Below the pieces are notes generated by a model. That model saw nothing but the letters and a program-made list of their open reading frames with translations. It was not told the DNA's origin and searched no databases. The translations under genes and the position numbers were made by a program. From assembly GCA_021732365.1 (NCBI GenBank), contig JAKFVD010000016.1, positions 117,059 through 181,058 of the forward strand: a stretch of DNA of 64,000 nucleotides. Direction: 5' to 3'. Shown here piece by piece: positions 44,595-53,700 of the stretch (positions are counted from its first letter, which is position 1; the number at the start of each line of letters is the position of its first letter). The stretch is from Methylotenera sp. Its GTDB lineage: Bacteria > Pseudomonadota > Gammaproteobacteria > Burkholderiales > Methylophilaceae.

Positions 44595-45740
44595 TTAAAG
44601 CTCGCCATATGAATGCAAACCGCTTAAAAACATATTCACGCCTAAAAAGGCGAATGTGGTCACTAGCAAACCAATTAAAGCCCACCAAGCCAGCACTGGG
44701 CCGCGCAAACCTTTAACCATACGCAAATGCAACCAAGCAGCGTAATTCAGCCAAACAATCAGCGCCCAAGTTTCTTTCGGGTCCCAACTCCAATAGCCAC
44801 CCCAAGCTTCTGCCGCCCACATTGCGCCCAAAATGGTAGCAATGGTAAAAAAGGCAAAACCAACTGCAATGGCTTTGTACATCACATCATCTAACACTTC
44901 TAAACTAGGTAAACGGCTGGTTAGTATGCCTTTTTTGGACAATAAGTAAGCACTTGCTACCATTGCCGCCAATGAAAAAGAGCCGTAGCCAACAAAGTTC
45001 GCAGGTACATGAATTTTCATCCAATAACTTTGCAAAGCAGGCACCAAAGGCTGAATAGCATCTGCGCCACGGTCGAATCGGTACCATAAAATAAATACCA
45101 CAGCGGCATTAATAATCAGCAGTACAAAACCACCAAGCTGCTTGGTATTAAACTTACTTTCATAATGTAAATATAAGAGTGAGGTAATTAAACAAAATAA
45201 AATAAATACTTCGTATAAATTACTAATAGGAATATGACCCACATCTGGCGCGATTAAATAGGATTCATACCAGCGCACCATTAAGCCAACAAAGCCAAAC
45301 AAAACCGCGCTCCATGTCAGCGCTGAAGCGACACGACCTACAAAATCGCTCCGTTTATATAGCGCAAACCAATAGATAAACATGGCTAAAATAAACAGCA
45401 CGTTCATCCACATAATGGCCGATTGGCTGGAAATTAAAAATTTCAACAAAAATGCCTGCGTAGCGCGCGCTTGGTCACCATCATACAAAATGATTGAGAA
45501 CAAGCTGATGATACCCACACCAATCACTAGCTTGGCTAGACCTTTCCAGCGCCAACCCAAATAACTAAAGACTGCCGCTGCACCAAACAAAAAGCTCACT
45601 TCATAAATATCCATAAACTGCGAATATTGGTTGTAAGCGAATATTGCGCCTGCTACCAGCAATAGCGCATATAGCCAATCTTGCACTTTTAGGCTTTGCC
45701 ATAGTGTTTTGGGCGTAAAGTTTAACGTTTCTGTATTCAT
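44595..45740 (-). CDS. ccsB: Cytochrome c biogenesis protein CcsB/CcsA (System II haem handling)
   Basis: This polytopic membrane protein of cytochrome c maturation System II works with ResB to move haem outward and attach it to apocytochromes. The diagnostic WGGYWSWDPKETW tryptophan-rich haem-handling motif is present, and about eight or more hydrophobic segments are visible. I use the ATG at 45738-45740, about seven bases after AAGGAA; a GTG one codon earlier is possible. The product is 381 residues. It follows resB by 44 bases. Confidence 0.92.
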   Translation of the reverse strand: MNTETLNFTPKTLWQSLKVQDWLYALLLVAGAIFAYNQYSQFMDIYEVSFLFGAAAVFSYLGWRWKGLAKLVIGVGIISLFSIILYDGDQARATQAFLLKFLISSQSAIMWMNVLFILAMFIYWFALYKRSDFVGRVASALTWSAVLFGFVGLMVRWYESYLIAPDVGHIPISNLYEVFILFCLITSLLYLHYESKFNTKQLGGFVLLIINAAVVFILWYRFDRGADAIQPLVPALQSYWMKIHVPANFVGYGSFSLAAMVASAYLLSKKGILTSRLPSLEVLDDVMYKAIAVGFAFFTIATILGAMWAAEAWGGYWSWDPKETWALIVWLNYAAWLHLRMVKGLRGPVLAWWALIGLLVTTFAFLGVNMFLSGLHSYGEL

Positions 45741-45784
45741 CACTGTTCCTTTTACTTGCTAACTTTTTTTCTTGCTTAATCTAG

Positions 45785-47767
45785 TTAAGCAAGTAGCTGA
45801 CTTAATTGCGACTTAGTGCGTTCAAATTCTTGATCAAAATCTAAATTTTTGCGATTGGCTGACATTGCAAATAAAACCTCACTTGGCTTGTCACCATTTT
45901 TTTTGACTAGCAACCAGATGCGACGTTCACGAATATAAAACATTGCAAAGATACCAATCACTAATAGCACCGAACCCAAATAAACCCATTTCTGCCCTGG
46001 CGATTTGGTTAATTGCAGACCACTCGCTTCTGCATGTTTGAAATCGACCAATTGCAAATAATGCGGCGTACCATAAAAAAACGAATCGCTCAGTGCATTT
46101 AAATTATCTTGCAACAATGCCTGCGTATCATTATTAAATACTAGCAGCGGCTTTTTATTTTTAGCTAAGCTTAAATTGTATGCCTCAAACGCAGCGCCAT
46201 TGAGCATTTTGATATAAGCCTGCGCTGCTTTTTCGCGCTCAGCCTCAGGCACTGCTTTTTCAATTGCTTGCGCCACATTGGTATAGCCGCCCGCTGCAAA
46301 CGTGGTCAGCAGCTGCACCACACTTTGCTCAAACTGTGCTTGCAATTGGGTATCTTTTGTCAGTGCATTAGCGGTTAATTTTTGAGCAATCATCGGATAA
46401 AGCTTGCTATCTAACATAGCTGCGCGAAAGCGCATAAAACCATCCATCTCAAAATCATCATCTACAGGTATACGTAAATATTTAAAGTCTTCTTGCACCG
46501 TTTCGCGCATGCCAGAAATAAAATAGAATTTGCCATCTAACTTCATTGGCTGCATGTAGGTTACATATTCGCGCGCTTGGCCAGTTGCATCGCGTAACTT
46601 GTAGGTGATATTAGGACCAACGTTGCGCGGCTTGCCTTTACCATCTGGCGATAAGTTAATGATATTGAATTTGCGAAACTCATTAAATTCAACGGTTAAC
46701 TGATTACTGCCTTCGCCAACTGACCCTTTTTTGAAAATTTCACCATTCAGCATGCTCGTTTGTATATCTGACTTGGTTAAATCCCACACTTTAAAATCAA
46801 CTGCCGATCCACCATCTTGAAAGTCAGATTGATAAATGGCGATGCCTTTATAAATTAAAGGATGATTTACGCTGATGGTTTTAGTGAGAGGCTGTTTCAA
46901 GTCGCTATCGGTAATCACGATATCGCTTTCAAACGATTTGGGCTGACCTGTAGCGTAGTGCTCAATACGAAAATCTTTTAGTGCTACTCTGAATGGCAAT
47001 TCTTGTACCAAATAACCATCGCGCACACGCACAAAAGCCACGTTGTCACTTAAGCCTTCTGGCAATGTCATATTAGCGCGGAATGATGGGTTACCAATAG
47101 TTAAGCGGCTAATAGCTGGTACTTGGCTTTCTGGAATATCGAGTGTTTCTATCTTTTTTTGCCCCAATAGCTCTTGCACCTTAAGGGGCAAATTGCCATC
47201 TAACAAGCCACCAAAAAATATTACAACCATGGCAACATGGGTAAAAATATAGCCTAAGCGTTGATGCGTGCCAGCTTTAGCGGCAATCAACTCATCACCA
47301 TTTTGTTGCGTATTGAATTTAAATTTAAAACCCTGAGAAGCCAAATAATTGGCTAATTTAGCTTTGGTCTCTGCCGTTTCGGCTTGCTGGTTGAGGTTAG
47401 ACTGGCTAAACGACGCTTGGTGACTAAAAGCGCGTAAAGATTTTTCGGCCGCGTGTTCTTTAAAAGTTTTCCACTCGCGCACCATTAACGGACTATTGCG
47501 ATAAATACATAAGCTGGTTGAAATCACCAAAAATAATAAGATAAGCAAAAACCAAGCGGCATGATACACATCGTACAAACCAAGCTTTTCAAATGCTTCA
47601 AACCAAAATTGACCAAACTTGATAATGTAATTTTCGTAAGGTTCATTTTGTTTGAGTACCGTGCCAATAATCGAAGCAATGCCCAACACAGTGAGCATGC
47701 TGACTGCAAATCGCATTGAGCTGAACAGCTCATAAAAACGTTGTGATGTGGTGTTAGGTGATTTCAA
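45785..47767 (-). CDS. resB: Cytochrome c biogenesis protein ResB
   Basis: ResB is the second System II component, binding apocytochrome and haem in the periplasm. The 660 residues contain N-terminal hydrophobic segments (about 15-37, 65-85, 168-188), a large periplasmic region and a C-terminal helix (about 605-622), as in the family. The start is TTG (47765-47767), and no strong ribosome-binding site is visible there. It sits between cytochrome c4 and ccsB, a natural haem-protein cluster. Confidence 0.93.
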   Translation of the reverse strand: MKSPNTTSQRFYELFSSMRFAVSMLTVLGIASIIGTVLKQNEPYENYIIKFGQFWFEAFEKLGLYDVYHAAWFLLILLFLVISTSLCIYRNSPLMVREWKTFKEHAAEKSLRAFSHQASFSQSNLNQQAETAETKAKLANYLASQGFKFKFNTQQNGDELIAAKAGTHQRLGYIFTHVAMVVIFFGGLLDGNLPLKVQELLGQKKIETLDIPESQVPAISRLTIGNPSFRANMTLPEGLSDNVAFVRVRDGYLVQELPFRVALKDFRIEHYATGQPKSFESDIVITDSDLKQPLTKTISVNHPLIYKGIAIYQSDFQDGGSAVDFKVWDLTKSDIQTSMLNGEIFKKGSVGEGSNQLTVEFNEFRKFNIINLSPDGKGKPRNVGPNITYKLRDATGQAREYVTYMQPMKLDGKFYFISGMRETVQEDFKYLRIPVDDDFEMDGFMRFRAAMLDSKLYPMIAQKLTANALTKDTQLQAQFEQSVVQLLTTFAAGGYTNVAQAIEKAVPEAEREKAAQAYIKMLNGAAFEAYNLSLAKNKKPLLVFNNDTQALLQDNLNALSDSFFYGTPHYLQLVDFKHAEASGLQLTKSPGQKWVYLGSVLLVIGIFAMFYIRERRIWLLVKKNGDKPSEVLFAMSANRKNLDFDQEFERTKSQLSQLLA

Positions 47768-47887
47768 GATGATGGCTTAACGCTGTGTACCGTCAATATG
47801 ACGACATGAATGTTTGAAAACTTTTATGTTGAAAAAGCCTGCCGAAAGACTTTTTCAACGTACTAGATAATTAACAGTACCAGGCAA

Positions 47888-48529
47888 TTAACGCAAACCT
47901 TGCATATAATCTGCCACTGCCTGCATTTCTGCATCGGTCATTTTTGCTGCAATTACCTTCATCATCGGCGCGTTCGCACGCTCACCTGTGCGGAATGTTT
48001 TCAGCTGCTGATAAGTGTAATCAGCATGTTGACCTGCCAGACGCGGGAACTGCTTTGGTATGCCAGCACCGTTTGCACCATGACAAGCAGCACACGCTGG
48101 CACATTGGTTTTAGCAATGCCGCCACGGTATATTTTTTCGCCCAAAGAGCCTTTTCCGTTAGTTTTAGCTTTTGCTAATGTTTGCGTTTGGCTGGAAAAG
48201 TAAGCTGCTAAATTTTGCATATCTTCAGGGGTTAAGTTTGACACCATACCACTCATGACGGCATTGGCTCGTGTACCCTCTTTAAAGTTTTTTAATTGTT
48301 TGAGCAAATATTCAGGATGCTGTCCCGCTAATTTTGGATTTAACGTAATTGCGCTATTACCATCTGCGCCATGACAAGCTGCACATACATTTTCTACAAT
48401 TTGTTTTCTGGCGTCATCACTAGTAGCAACTACTGGCTCAGTTATTTGCGCCTTTTCAGTTGCAGAAAAAACGATATTTGAAGACAAACTAAACGCTAAA
48501 ACGGCGATTAAACTCACATGCTTAAACAT
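47888..48529 (-). CDS. Dihaem cytochrome c4
   Basis: Cytochrome c4 is a periplasmic electron carrier, often between the bc1 complex and a terminal oxidase. A signal peptide covers about residues 1-23. Two haem sites, CAACH at 49-53 and near 147-151, lie in two similar halves, a tandem cytochrome c fold typical of the family; 213 residues. The System II genes downstream would mature it. It is divergent from engB. Confidence 0.93.
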   Translation of the reverse strand: MFKHVSLIAVLAFSLSSNIVFSATEKAQITEPVVATSDDARKQIVENVCAACHGADGNSAITLNPKLAGQHPEYLLKQLKNFKEGTRANAVMSGMVSNLTPEDMQNLAAYFSSQTQTLAKAKTNGKGSLGEKIYRGGIAKTNVPACAACHGANGAGIPKQFPRLAGQHADYTYQQLKTFRTGERANAPMMKVIAAKMTDAEMQAVADYMQGLR

Positions 48530-48628
48530 TGTATTGCTTTCCTAACTATTTAATTAACTTAATATTTTATCAAAATTCATCTGTTCGTGATAGCATTTAT
48601 GCCTTAAGTTTTACAGACAGTTTATGCC

Positions 48629-49285
48629 ATGCCGCTTTTTCAAAACGCTACCTTTTTTATCTCAGCCCATCATCTACGCGATTTACCACCTGCTTCTGGT
48701 ATCGAAGTCGCTTTTGCTGGCCGCTCTAACGCGGGAAAATCTAGCGCGCTCAATACATTGGCTAACCACAATCGACTGGCCTTTGTCAGTAAACAACCTG
48801 GCCGCACGCAACTTATTAACTTTTTCACTTTAGGTAACGACCGTCATTTAGTCGATTTACCGGGTTACGGTTATGCAAAAGTACCTGAAAGCATGCGCGC
48901 CCACTGGCAAAGCGTACTGGCGCGCTATTTATCTGAACGCACAAGCTTGGGCGGCTTAGTGTTAGTCATGGATAGCCGCCATCCACTCACTCCTCTAGAC
49001 CGCCAAATGTTAGATTGGTTTTGCCCAAGTGGTAAACCAGTGCATGTTTTATTAACAAAATCGGATAAACTATCACGCGGCGAAGCGGGATTAACATTAG
49101 CAAAAGTGCGAAAAGAATTATTAGCGGTTTGGGGCGAAAGCTGCACTGTGCAGCTATTTTCCAGCTCTAAGAAGCTGGGCGTAGAAGAAGCTGAAAAGGT
49201 GATTGGTGCCTGGTTATTTGCTGAAGAGCCTGAAGACTTAGTACGTAAAACATTTAATATTGATACGCCAACTCAAACTGATTAG
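48629..49285 (+). CDS. engB: Ribosome biogenesis GTP-binding protein EngB (YsxC/YihA)
   Basis: This is an essential GTPase of 50S subunit assembly. G1 GRSNAGKSS is at 31-39, G3 DLPGYG is near 76, and G4 LTKSDK is near 142. It has 218 residues. It is divergent from cytochrome c4, a pairing often seen in beta- and gammaproteobacteria. Confidence 0.95.
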   Translation: MPLFQNATFFISAHHLRDLPPASGIEVAFAGRSNAGKSSALNTLANHNRLAFVSKQPGRTQLINFFTLGNDRHLVDLPGYGYAKVPESMRAHWQSVLARYLSERTSLGGLVLVMDSRHPLTPLDRQMLDWFCPSGKPVHVLLTKSDKLSRGEAGLTLAKVRKELLAVWGESCTVQLFSSSKKLGVEEAEKVIGAWLFAEEPEDLVRKTFNIDTPTQTD

Positions 49286-49309
49286 CTCTTAAATAGCTGC
49301 CAATAATTA

Positions 49310-49849
49310 GTGCACCCTACTAAGCATCTTCAAAGACTCGTACTCACTAGCTTTATCATCACGTTTGCACTGGCGCGCGTTATCGTGTTTTTTATTATGT
49401 CGCGCGATATTCCAGACCTATATTTCCACTTTGCTGGCACACACGTACATCACCTTAATTACGGTATTTTTATACTATCTTTGGTTGGCGCGGTCATGCT
49501 TTTCAAACCGCCAGCGGGGAAGTGGCTTAGTATAACAGCCGTTGCCTATGGCATAGGCCTAGCATTAACGTTTGATGAGTTTGGTATGTGGCTGCATCTA
49601 GGCGGCGGCTATTGGCAACGCGCCAGCTTTGATGCGGTAACGATTATAGGCGGCATTTTATTGTTGCTAGCTTATACACCGCCAACTAAATATTGGGCCA
49701 CCTATTGGACTAGGCGAAGATTTGTGTTGGCTATTTTTTTGCTGGCAATTCTCAGTCTATTTTTCTGGCGCTTAGCGATGACGCTTAGGCCCATAGAACA
49801 AGAAGCTTTACCTAAACTTGAACGTCTCGAAAAACAAGGGCCAAGCTAA
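49310..49849 (+). CDS. Uncharacterised membrane protein with His-rich and Asp-Glu motifs
   Basis: The start is GTG at 49310, 24 bases after the engB stop. The 179 residues form about five hydrophobic segments. Two polar motifs stand out inside or between the helices: HFAGTHVHHLNYG (about 40-52) and LTFDEFGMWLHLGGGYW (about 86-102). Such His and Asp/Glu positions near membrane faces could bind a metal or a small molecule, but no function is known to me. The tail after residue 155 is polar and basic. Confidence 0.78.
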   Translation: MHPTKHLQRLVLTSFIITFALARVIVFFIMSRDIPDLYFHFAGTHVHHLNYGIFILSLVGAVMLFKPPAGKWLSITAVAYGIGLALTFDEFGMWLHLGGGYWQRASFDAVTIIGGILLLLAYTPPTKYWATYWTRRRFVLAIFLLAILSLFFWRLAMTLRPIEQEALPKLERLEKQGPS

Positions 49850-49858
49850 GCAATCACC

Positions 49859-50608
49859 TTATTGCCGCTTAAAAACCAAATCCCAAACGCCGTGACCTAG
49901 CTTAATACCACGGTTTTCAAATTTGGTTAGCGGTCTGTAACTGGGTTTTTGAGCATATTTTAGTGTTAAGTCACTCGCCGTATTTTTTAACTGCGGTTCA
50001 GCTTTAAGTGCTTCCAGCACCCATTCCGCATATTCTTGCCAATCGGTCGCCACATGAATGTAAGCACCCACTTTCAGTTTAGTGCACAGCAACTTTAAAA
50101 ACTCCGCTTGAATCAAACGGCGCTTATGATGGCGTTTTTTATGCCACGGGTCAGGGAAAAAAATATGCACGCCATCCAAACTATTATCGGCAATCATGTG
50201 TTGTAACACCTCCACCACGTCATGCTGGATGATACGAATATTTTGGATATTCGACTCTTCAATCAATTTAAGCAAACTGCCCACGCCCGGCGTGTGCACT
50301 TCCACTGCCACAAAATCGCAATCGGGCAAAGTTTGTGCGATTTTGGCGGTGCTTTCGCCCATGCCAAAACCAATTTCTAGTACTTTTTTAGTGTTAAGTC
50401 TGCCAAATACTTGGTTTAAATCCAGCAAGTGTTGGGCATATTCAATGCCAAATTGCGGCCAGACCGCTTCCAGCGCATGCGCTTGACCTTTGGTTAAACG
50501 ACCTTGACGCAGCACAAAACTGCGAATACGACGGTTCTTTAAATCTTCGCCTGGGGTTGCATCAGATATTTCGTCTGGTGATATTGGATTTTCAATCATG
50601 TCGCGCAT
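49859..50608 (-). CDS. trmB: tRNA (guanine-46-N7) methyltransferase
   Basis: This enzyme methylates G46 in the tRNA variable loop using SAM. The SAM-binding block VLEIGFGMGESTAKIA and the catalytic/tRNA-binding HIFFPDPWHKKRHHKRR are typical of TrmB; 249 residues. The N-terminal ~40 residues are family-variable. It converges on the membrane protein gene to its left, with only nine bases between stops. Confidence 0.95.
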   Translation of the reverse strand: MRDMIENPISPDEISDATPGEDLKNRRIRSFVLRQGRLTKGQAHALEAVWPQFGIEYAQHLLDLNQVFGRLNTKKVLEIGFGMGESTAKIAQTLPDCDFVAVEVHTPGVGSLLKLIEESNIQNIRIIQHDVVEVLQHMIADNSLDGVHIFFPDPWHKKRHHKRRLIQAEFLKLLCTKLKVGAYIHVATDWQEYAEWVLEALKAEPQLKNTASDLTLKYAQKPSYRPLTKFENRGIKLGHGVWDLVFKRQ

Positions 50609-50634
50609 TATACTGAAGTTAGGTTGAATTATTC

Positions 50635-51825
50635 TTAAAGCATGTGTGCTTTATCGCCACTTTTAAAACCAACCAAATCGCTTGCAATGCCTTTGCTGAA
50701 AGCAATCACCTTAAATAGCTCGCCCATTTCCGCAGGCGAAAGCAGCTTTTGCGCAGATGACGCAAGCGGCATATAAGCCGCAATATCGCTAGGCGACGTT
50801 TCGCCCAATATTTCCAAAATGCCGCAATTCATTAAAAAACTGGCTTGATTGCAATAACCCGCCAAACTTAACCCGTTTTCAAGCCCAGTTTCTACAATCG
50901 CGGTAAAATTTACATGCGCGGTAATATCTTGCAAACCCACATAAATCAACGGATTACTGTGCGCTTGATGCTGATAATGACACATCAGCGTGCCCGTATT
51001 GCGTTGCGGATGATAGTATTCTGCTGCGCCAAATCCATAATCCAGCATCAAAATGACGCCTTGTTTTAACGATTGCGATAGACTTTTGATTAGGCCGTTT
51101 GCCGCCGGACAAACTTCGGTTAAATAATCATTTGGCAATGATTTTTCGCTCACTTGTTTGATTAAATCTGCATGACTTAACACTTTATTTTGCCAAGAAA
51201 ATCCATCACCAAAAGTCACGCCACGTTCAAACCAGTTTTGCTGATGTTGATACAGCAGATGCACAGGAATCGCATCTAACACTTCGTTACCTATAATCAA
51301 GCCGACAAAATCAGTTGGCAGTGTATTTAACCAAACAACACGCTGTAATAAATCTGCTGGCAATAGCGCCTGCAAGTTTTCAAGCTGAATCTGACGCAAG
51401 TAATCGCTTACTTCCAAAATATAATATTGCGCTGGTAACTGATTTAATCGCTGTAATTCCAGCATTAAGTCTGCCGCCAATTTGCCTGTACCAGCGCCTA
51501 ATTCCAAAATGCTAGAAGCTAAGTCGCCTTGCGTTTCGCACAAAATTTGCGCCGCTTGTGTTGCCAAAGTGCGTGCAAAAAGTGGTGAAATTTGCGGCGC
51601 AGTCACAAAATCGCCACCGCCTTTTACAGAATCCGCGAACTTAACCGCGCCGCCGCTGTAATATCCTAGGCTTGGCGTGTATAAGGCCATGTGCGTAAAC
51701 GTGGCAAAATCAATCCAGCCGCCTGCATCGATTATTTTTTGCTGAATTAAAGTGCTTAACTTTTCGCTACGATTTTGCGCATGCACGTCTGCAATAGGTA
51801 GATTTAGATGTAATGTTGAGGCCAT
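50635..51825 (-). CDS. SAM-dependent methyltransferase, MidA/NDUFAF7 family
   Basis: This is a member of the family of mitochondrial NDUFAF7, which methylates an arginine of a complex I subunit; bacterial substrates are generally unassigned. The SAM motif ILELGAGTGKLAADLM and the family block LIIGNEVLDAIPVHL are present, and 396 residues is a normal length. It is divergent from the SDR gene with 38 bases between them. A complex I role is only by analogy. Confidence 0.85.
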   Translation of the reverse strand: MASTLHLNLPIADVHAQNRSEKLSTLIQQKIIDAGGWIDFATFTHMALYTPSLGYYSGGAVKFADSVKGGGDFVTAPQISPLFARTLATQAAQILCETQGDLASSILELGAGTGKLAADLMLELQRLNQLPAQYYILEVSDYLRQIQLENLQALLPADLLQRVVWLNTLPTDFVGLIIGNEVLDAIPVHLLYQHQQNWFERGVTFGDGFSWQNKVLSHADLIKQVSEKSLPNDYLTEVCPAANGLIKSLSQSLKQGVILMLDYGFGAAEYYHPQRNTGTLMCHYQHQAHSNPLIYVGLQDITAHVNFTAIVETGLENGLSLAGYCNQASFLMNCGILEILGETSPSDIAAYMPLASSAQKLLSPAEMGELFKVIAFSKGIASDLVGFKSGDKAHML

Positions 51826-51863
51826 AAGCCATTATAATATTTGATTACTAAAGTGAGTGAATC

Positions 51864-52646
51864 TTGAGCGAATCTACACAAAATAAAGCGTTAAATAATA
51901 GCGCCTTAACCAACAAAGTTGTGCTGATTACAGGCGGTGCAAAACGCGTGGGCGCGGCGATTTGTCGCGAGCTGCATGCCTGCGGCGCGCAATTGATGAT
52001 TCACTATAAATCATCCACTAATGAAGCGCGCGCTTTGCAAGCAGAGCTGAATTTACAACGTGCCAATTCGGTGGCGATTATTCAGGGCGATTTGTTGAAT
52101 ATTGCGGTTTTACCCAGCTTAGTGCAAGAAACGGTCAAACATTTTGGCCATTTAGATGTATTAATTAATAACGCATCTAGCTACTATCCCACCGAAATTG
52201 GCGCGATTACCGAAGAAAATTGGCAAGATTTGGTCGGCAGCAACTTAAAGGCGCCTATGTTTTTGGCGCAAGCTGCTGCAAACGAGCTGCGCAAAAATCA
52301 CGGCTGCATAGTGAATATTACCGATATGCATATTGAACGACCCAAAAAAGGTTATGTGGTGTATAGCGTGGCTAAAGCAGGTTTAGTGACTCTGACAAAA
52401 TCATTGGCACATGAACTTAGCCCAGAAGTGCGCGTGAACGCAGTCGCGCCAGGGCCTGTACAATGGCCAGAAAATAATCCACAGTTTGATGAAGTGTATC
52501 GCCAGCGCGTGATTTCACAAACATTATTAAAGCGCGTGGGCGAAGCGACCGATATTGCGAAAGCGGTGAAATTTTTGGTAGCCGATGCACCGTTTATTAC
52601 AGGCCATGTGTTGGCGGTTGATGGCGGACGCAGCTTAAATTTATAG
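51864..52646 (+). CDS. SDR-family pteridine reductase-like protein
   Basis: This is a short-chain dehydrogenase with the pteridine-reductase form of the cofactor loop (TGGAKRVGAAI, residues 24-34), the catalytic YSVAK and the C-terminal GGRSLNL. Relatives include FolM/PTR1 enzymes that reduce dihydropterins with NADPH. The start is TTG (51864-51866), since an in-frame stop lies six bases upstream. It has 260 residues. It lies between a MidA-like gene and ttcA. The substrate is inferred from family resemblance. Confidence 0.82.
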   Translation: MSESTQNKALNNSALTNKVVLITGGAKRVGAAICRELHACGAQLMIHYKSSTNEARALQAELNLQRANSVAIIQGDLLNIAVLPSLVQETVKHFGHLDVLINNASSYYPTEIGAITEENWQDLVGSNLKAPMFLAQAAANELRKNHGCIVNITDMHIERPKKGYVVYSVAKAGLVTLTKSLAHELSPEVRVNAVAPGPVQWPENNPQFDEVYRQRVISQTLLKRVGEATDIAKAVKFLVADAPFITGHVLAVDGGRSLNL

Positions 52647-52670
52647 CCTTATATATAATTAACACTCAAT

Positions 52671-53576
52671 ATGATTAAACACTTACCCGACAACCATTCC
52701 AACAATTTTATCAAACTGCGTAACAGCCTAATTTCAAGCACTGGTAAAGCCATTGGCGATTACAACATGATTGAAGATGGCGACACGGTGTTGGTGTGCA
52801 TGAGCGGTGGCAAAGATAGCTACACCATGTTAATGATGTTGCTGGCCCTACAAGAGCGCGCGCCGATTGACTTTAAATTGATTGCCATGAATTTAGATCA
52901 AAAACAGCCGAATTTTCCTGCGCATGTTTTACCCGAATACTTTAAAAACTTAGGCGTGGATTACCGCATTGTGGAGGCGGATACCTATTCTGTAGTGAAA
53001 GAGAAAATTCCTGAAGGCAAAACCACTTGTAGTCTTTGTTCACGCTTACGGCGCGGTATTATCTATACGACAGCTAAAGAGCTAGGCGCCAATAAAATCG
53101 CGTTGGGTCATCACCGCGACGATATAGTAGAAACGCTTTTTTTAAATATGTTTTTTGGGGCAAAATTGAAAGCGATGCCACCGAAACTAGCTACCAATGA
53201 CAAGCAAAATGTGGTGATTCGGCCTTTGGCTTATTGTGCTGAAAAAGATATTGCCAGCTACGCACGACAAATGGACTTTCCGATTATTCCTTGCGATCTA
53301 TGTGGTTCACAGGAAAATCTACAGCGCCAAAAAGTAAAAGATATGTTGCAAGCTTGGGAGCGCGAGCAGCCAGGCCGCGTCAACAATATTTTCCGCGCGA
53401 TTAGCAATGTAGAGCCGTCGCACCTTGCGGATGTGAATTTATATGATTTTAAAAGTTTAACTCAAGCCAAGGCAGACGACGAAGACCCGCTATTTGGTGA
53501 CATCGCCAATGAGGGAGCCGCTTTAAGCATCAGCAGTAACGATGGCACCCGTATTGAGTTCGCCAGAAACAAATAA
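52671..53576 (+). CDS. ttcA: tRNA 2-thiocytidine-32 synthetase
   Basis: TtcA inserts sulfur at C32 of certain tRNAs using ATP and an Fe-S cluster. The PP-loop SGGKDS is at 45-50. The cysteine pairs TCSLC (about 120-125) and CDLC, which bind the cluster, are present. It has 301 residues. It is 24 bases downstream of the SDR gene in the same direction. Confidence 0.95.
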   Translation: MIKHLPDNHSNNFIKLRNSLISSTGKAIGDYNMIEDGDTVLVCMSGGKDSYTMLMMLLALQERAPIDFKLIAMNLDQKQPNFPAHVLPEYFKNLGVDYRIVEADTYSVVKEKIPEGKTTCSLCSRLRRGIIYTTAKELGANKIALGHHRDDIVETLFLNMFFGAKLKAMPPKLATNDKQNVVIRPLAYCAEKDIASYARQMDFPIIPCDLCGSQENLQRQKVKDMLQAWEREQPGRVNNIFRAISNVEPSHLADVNLYDFKSLTQAKADDEDPLFGDIANEGAALSISSNDGTRIEFARNK

Positions 53577-53629
53577 GGCCGCATTCACACCGCTATTCAT
53601 CAAAATTATTGCTTTTTTTCATTGACTTA

Positions 53630-53659
53630 TTGTCTACAAGCCAATTAGCTTGCTATCAT
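53630..53659 (+). promoter_or_regulatory. Candidate sigma-70 promoter of topA
   Basis: TTGTCT (53630-53635), an 18-base spacer and TATCAT (53654-53659) lie about 41 bases ahead of the topA start. The spacer holds a small inverted repeat, AAGC-CAATTA-GCTT. Confidence 0.45.
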
Positions 53660-53700
53660 CTAATCAATTATTCAAATTAGCCCTTAATATCTAGGCATTA

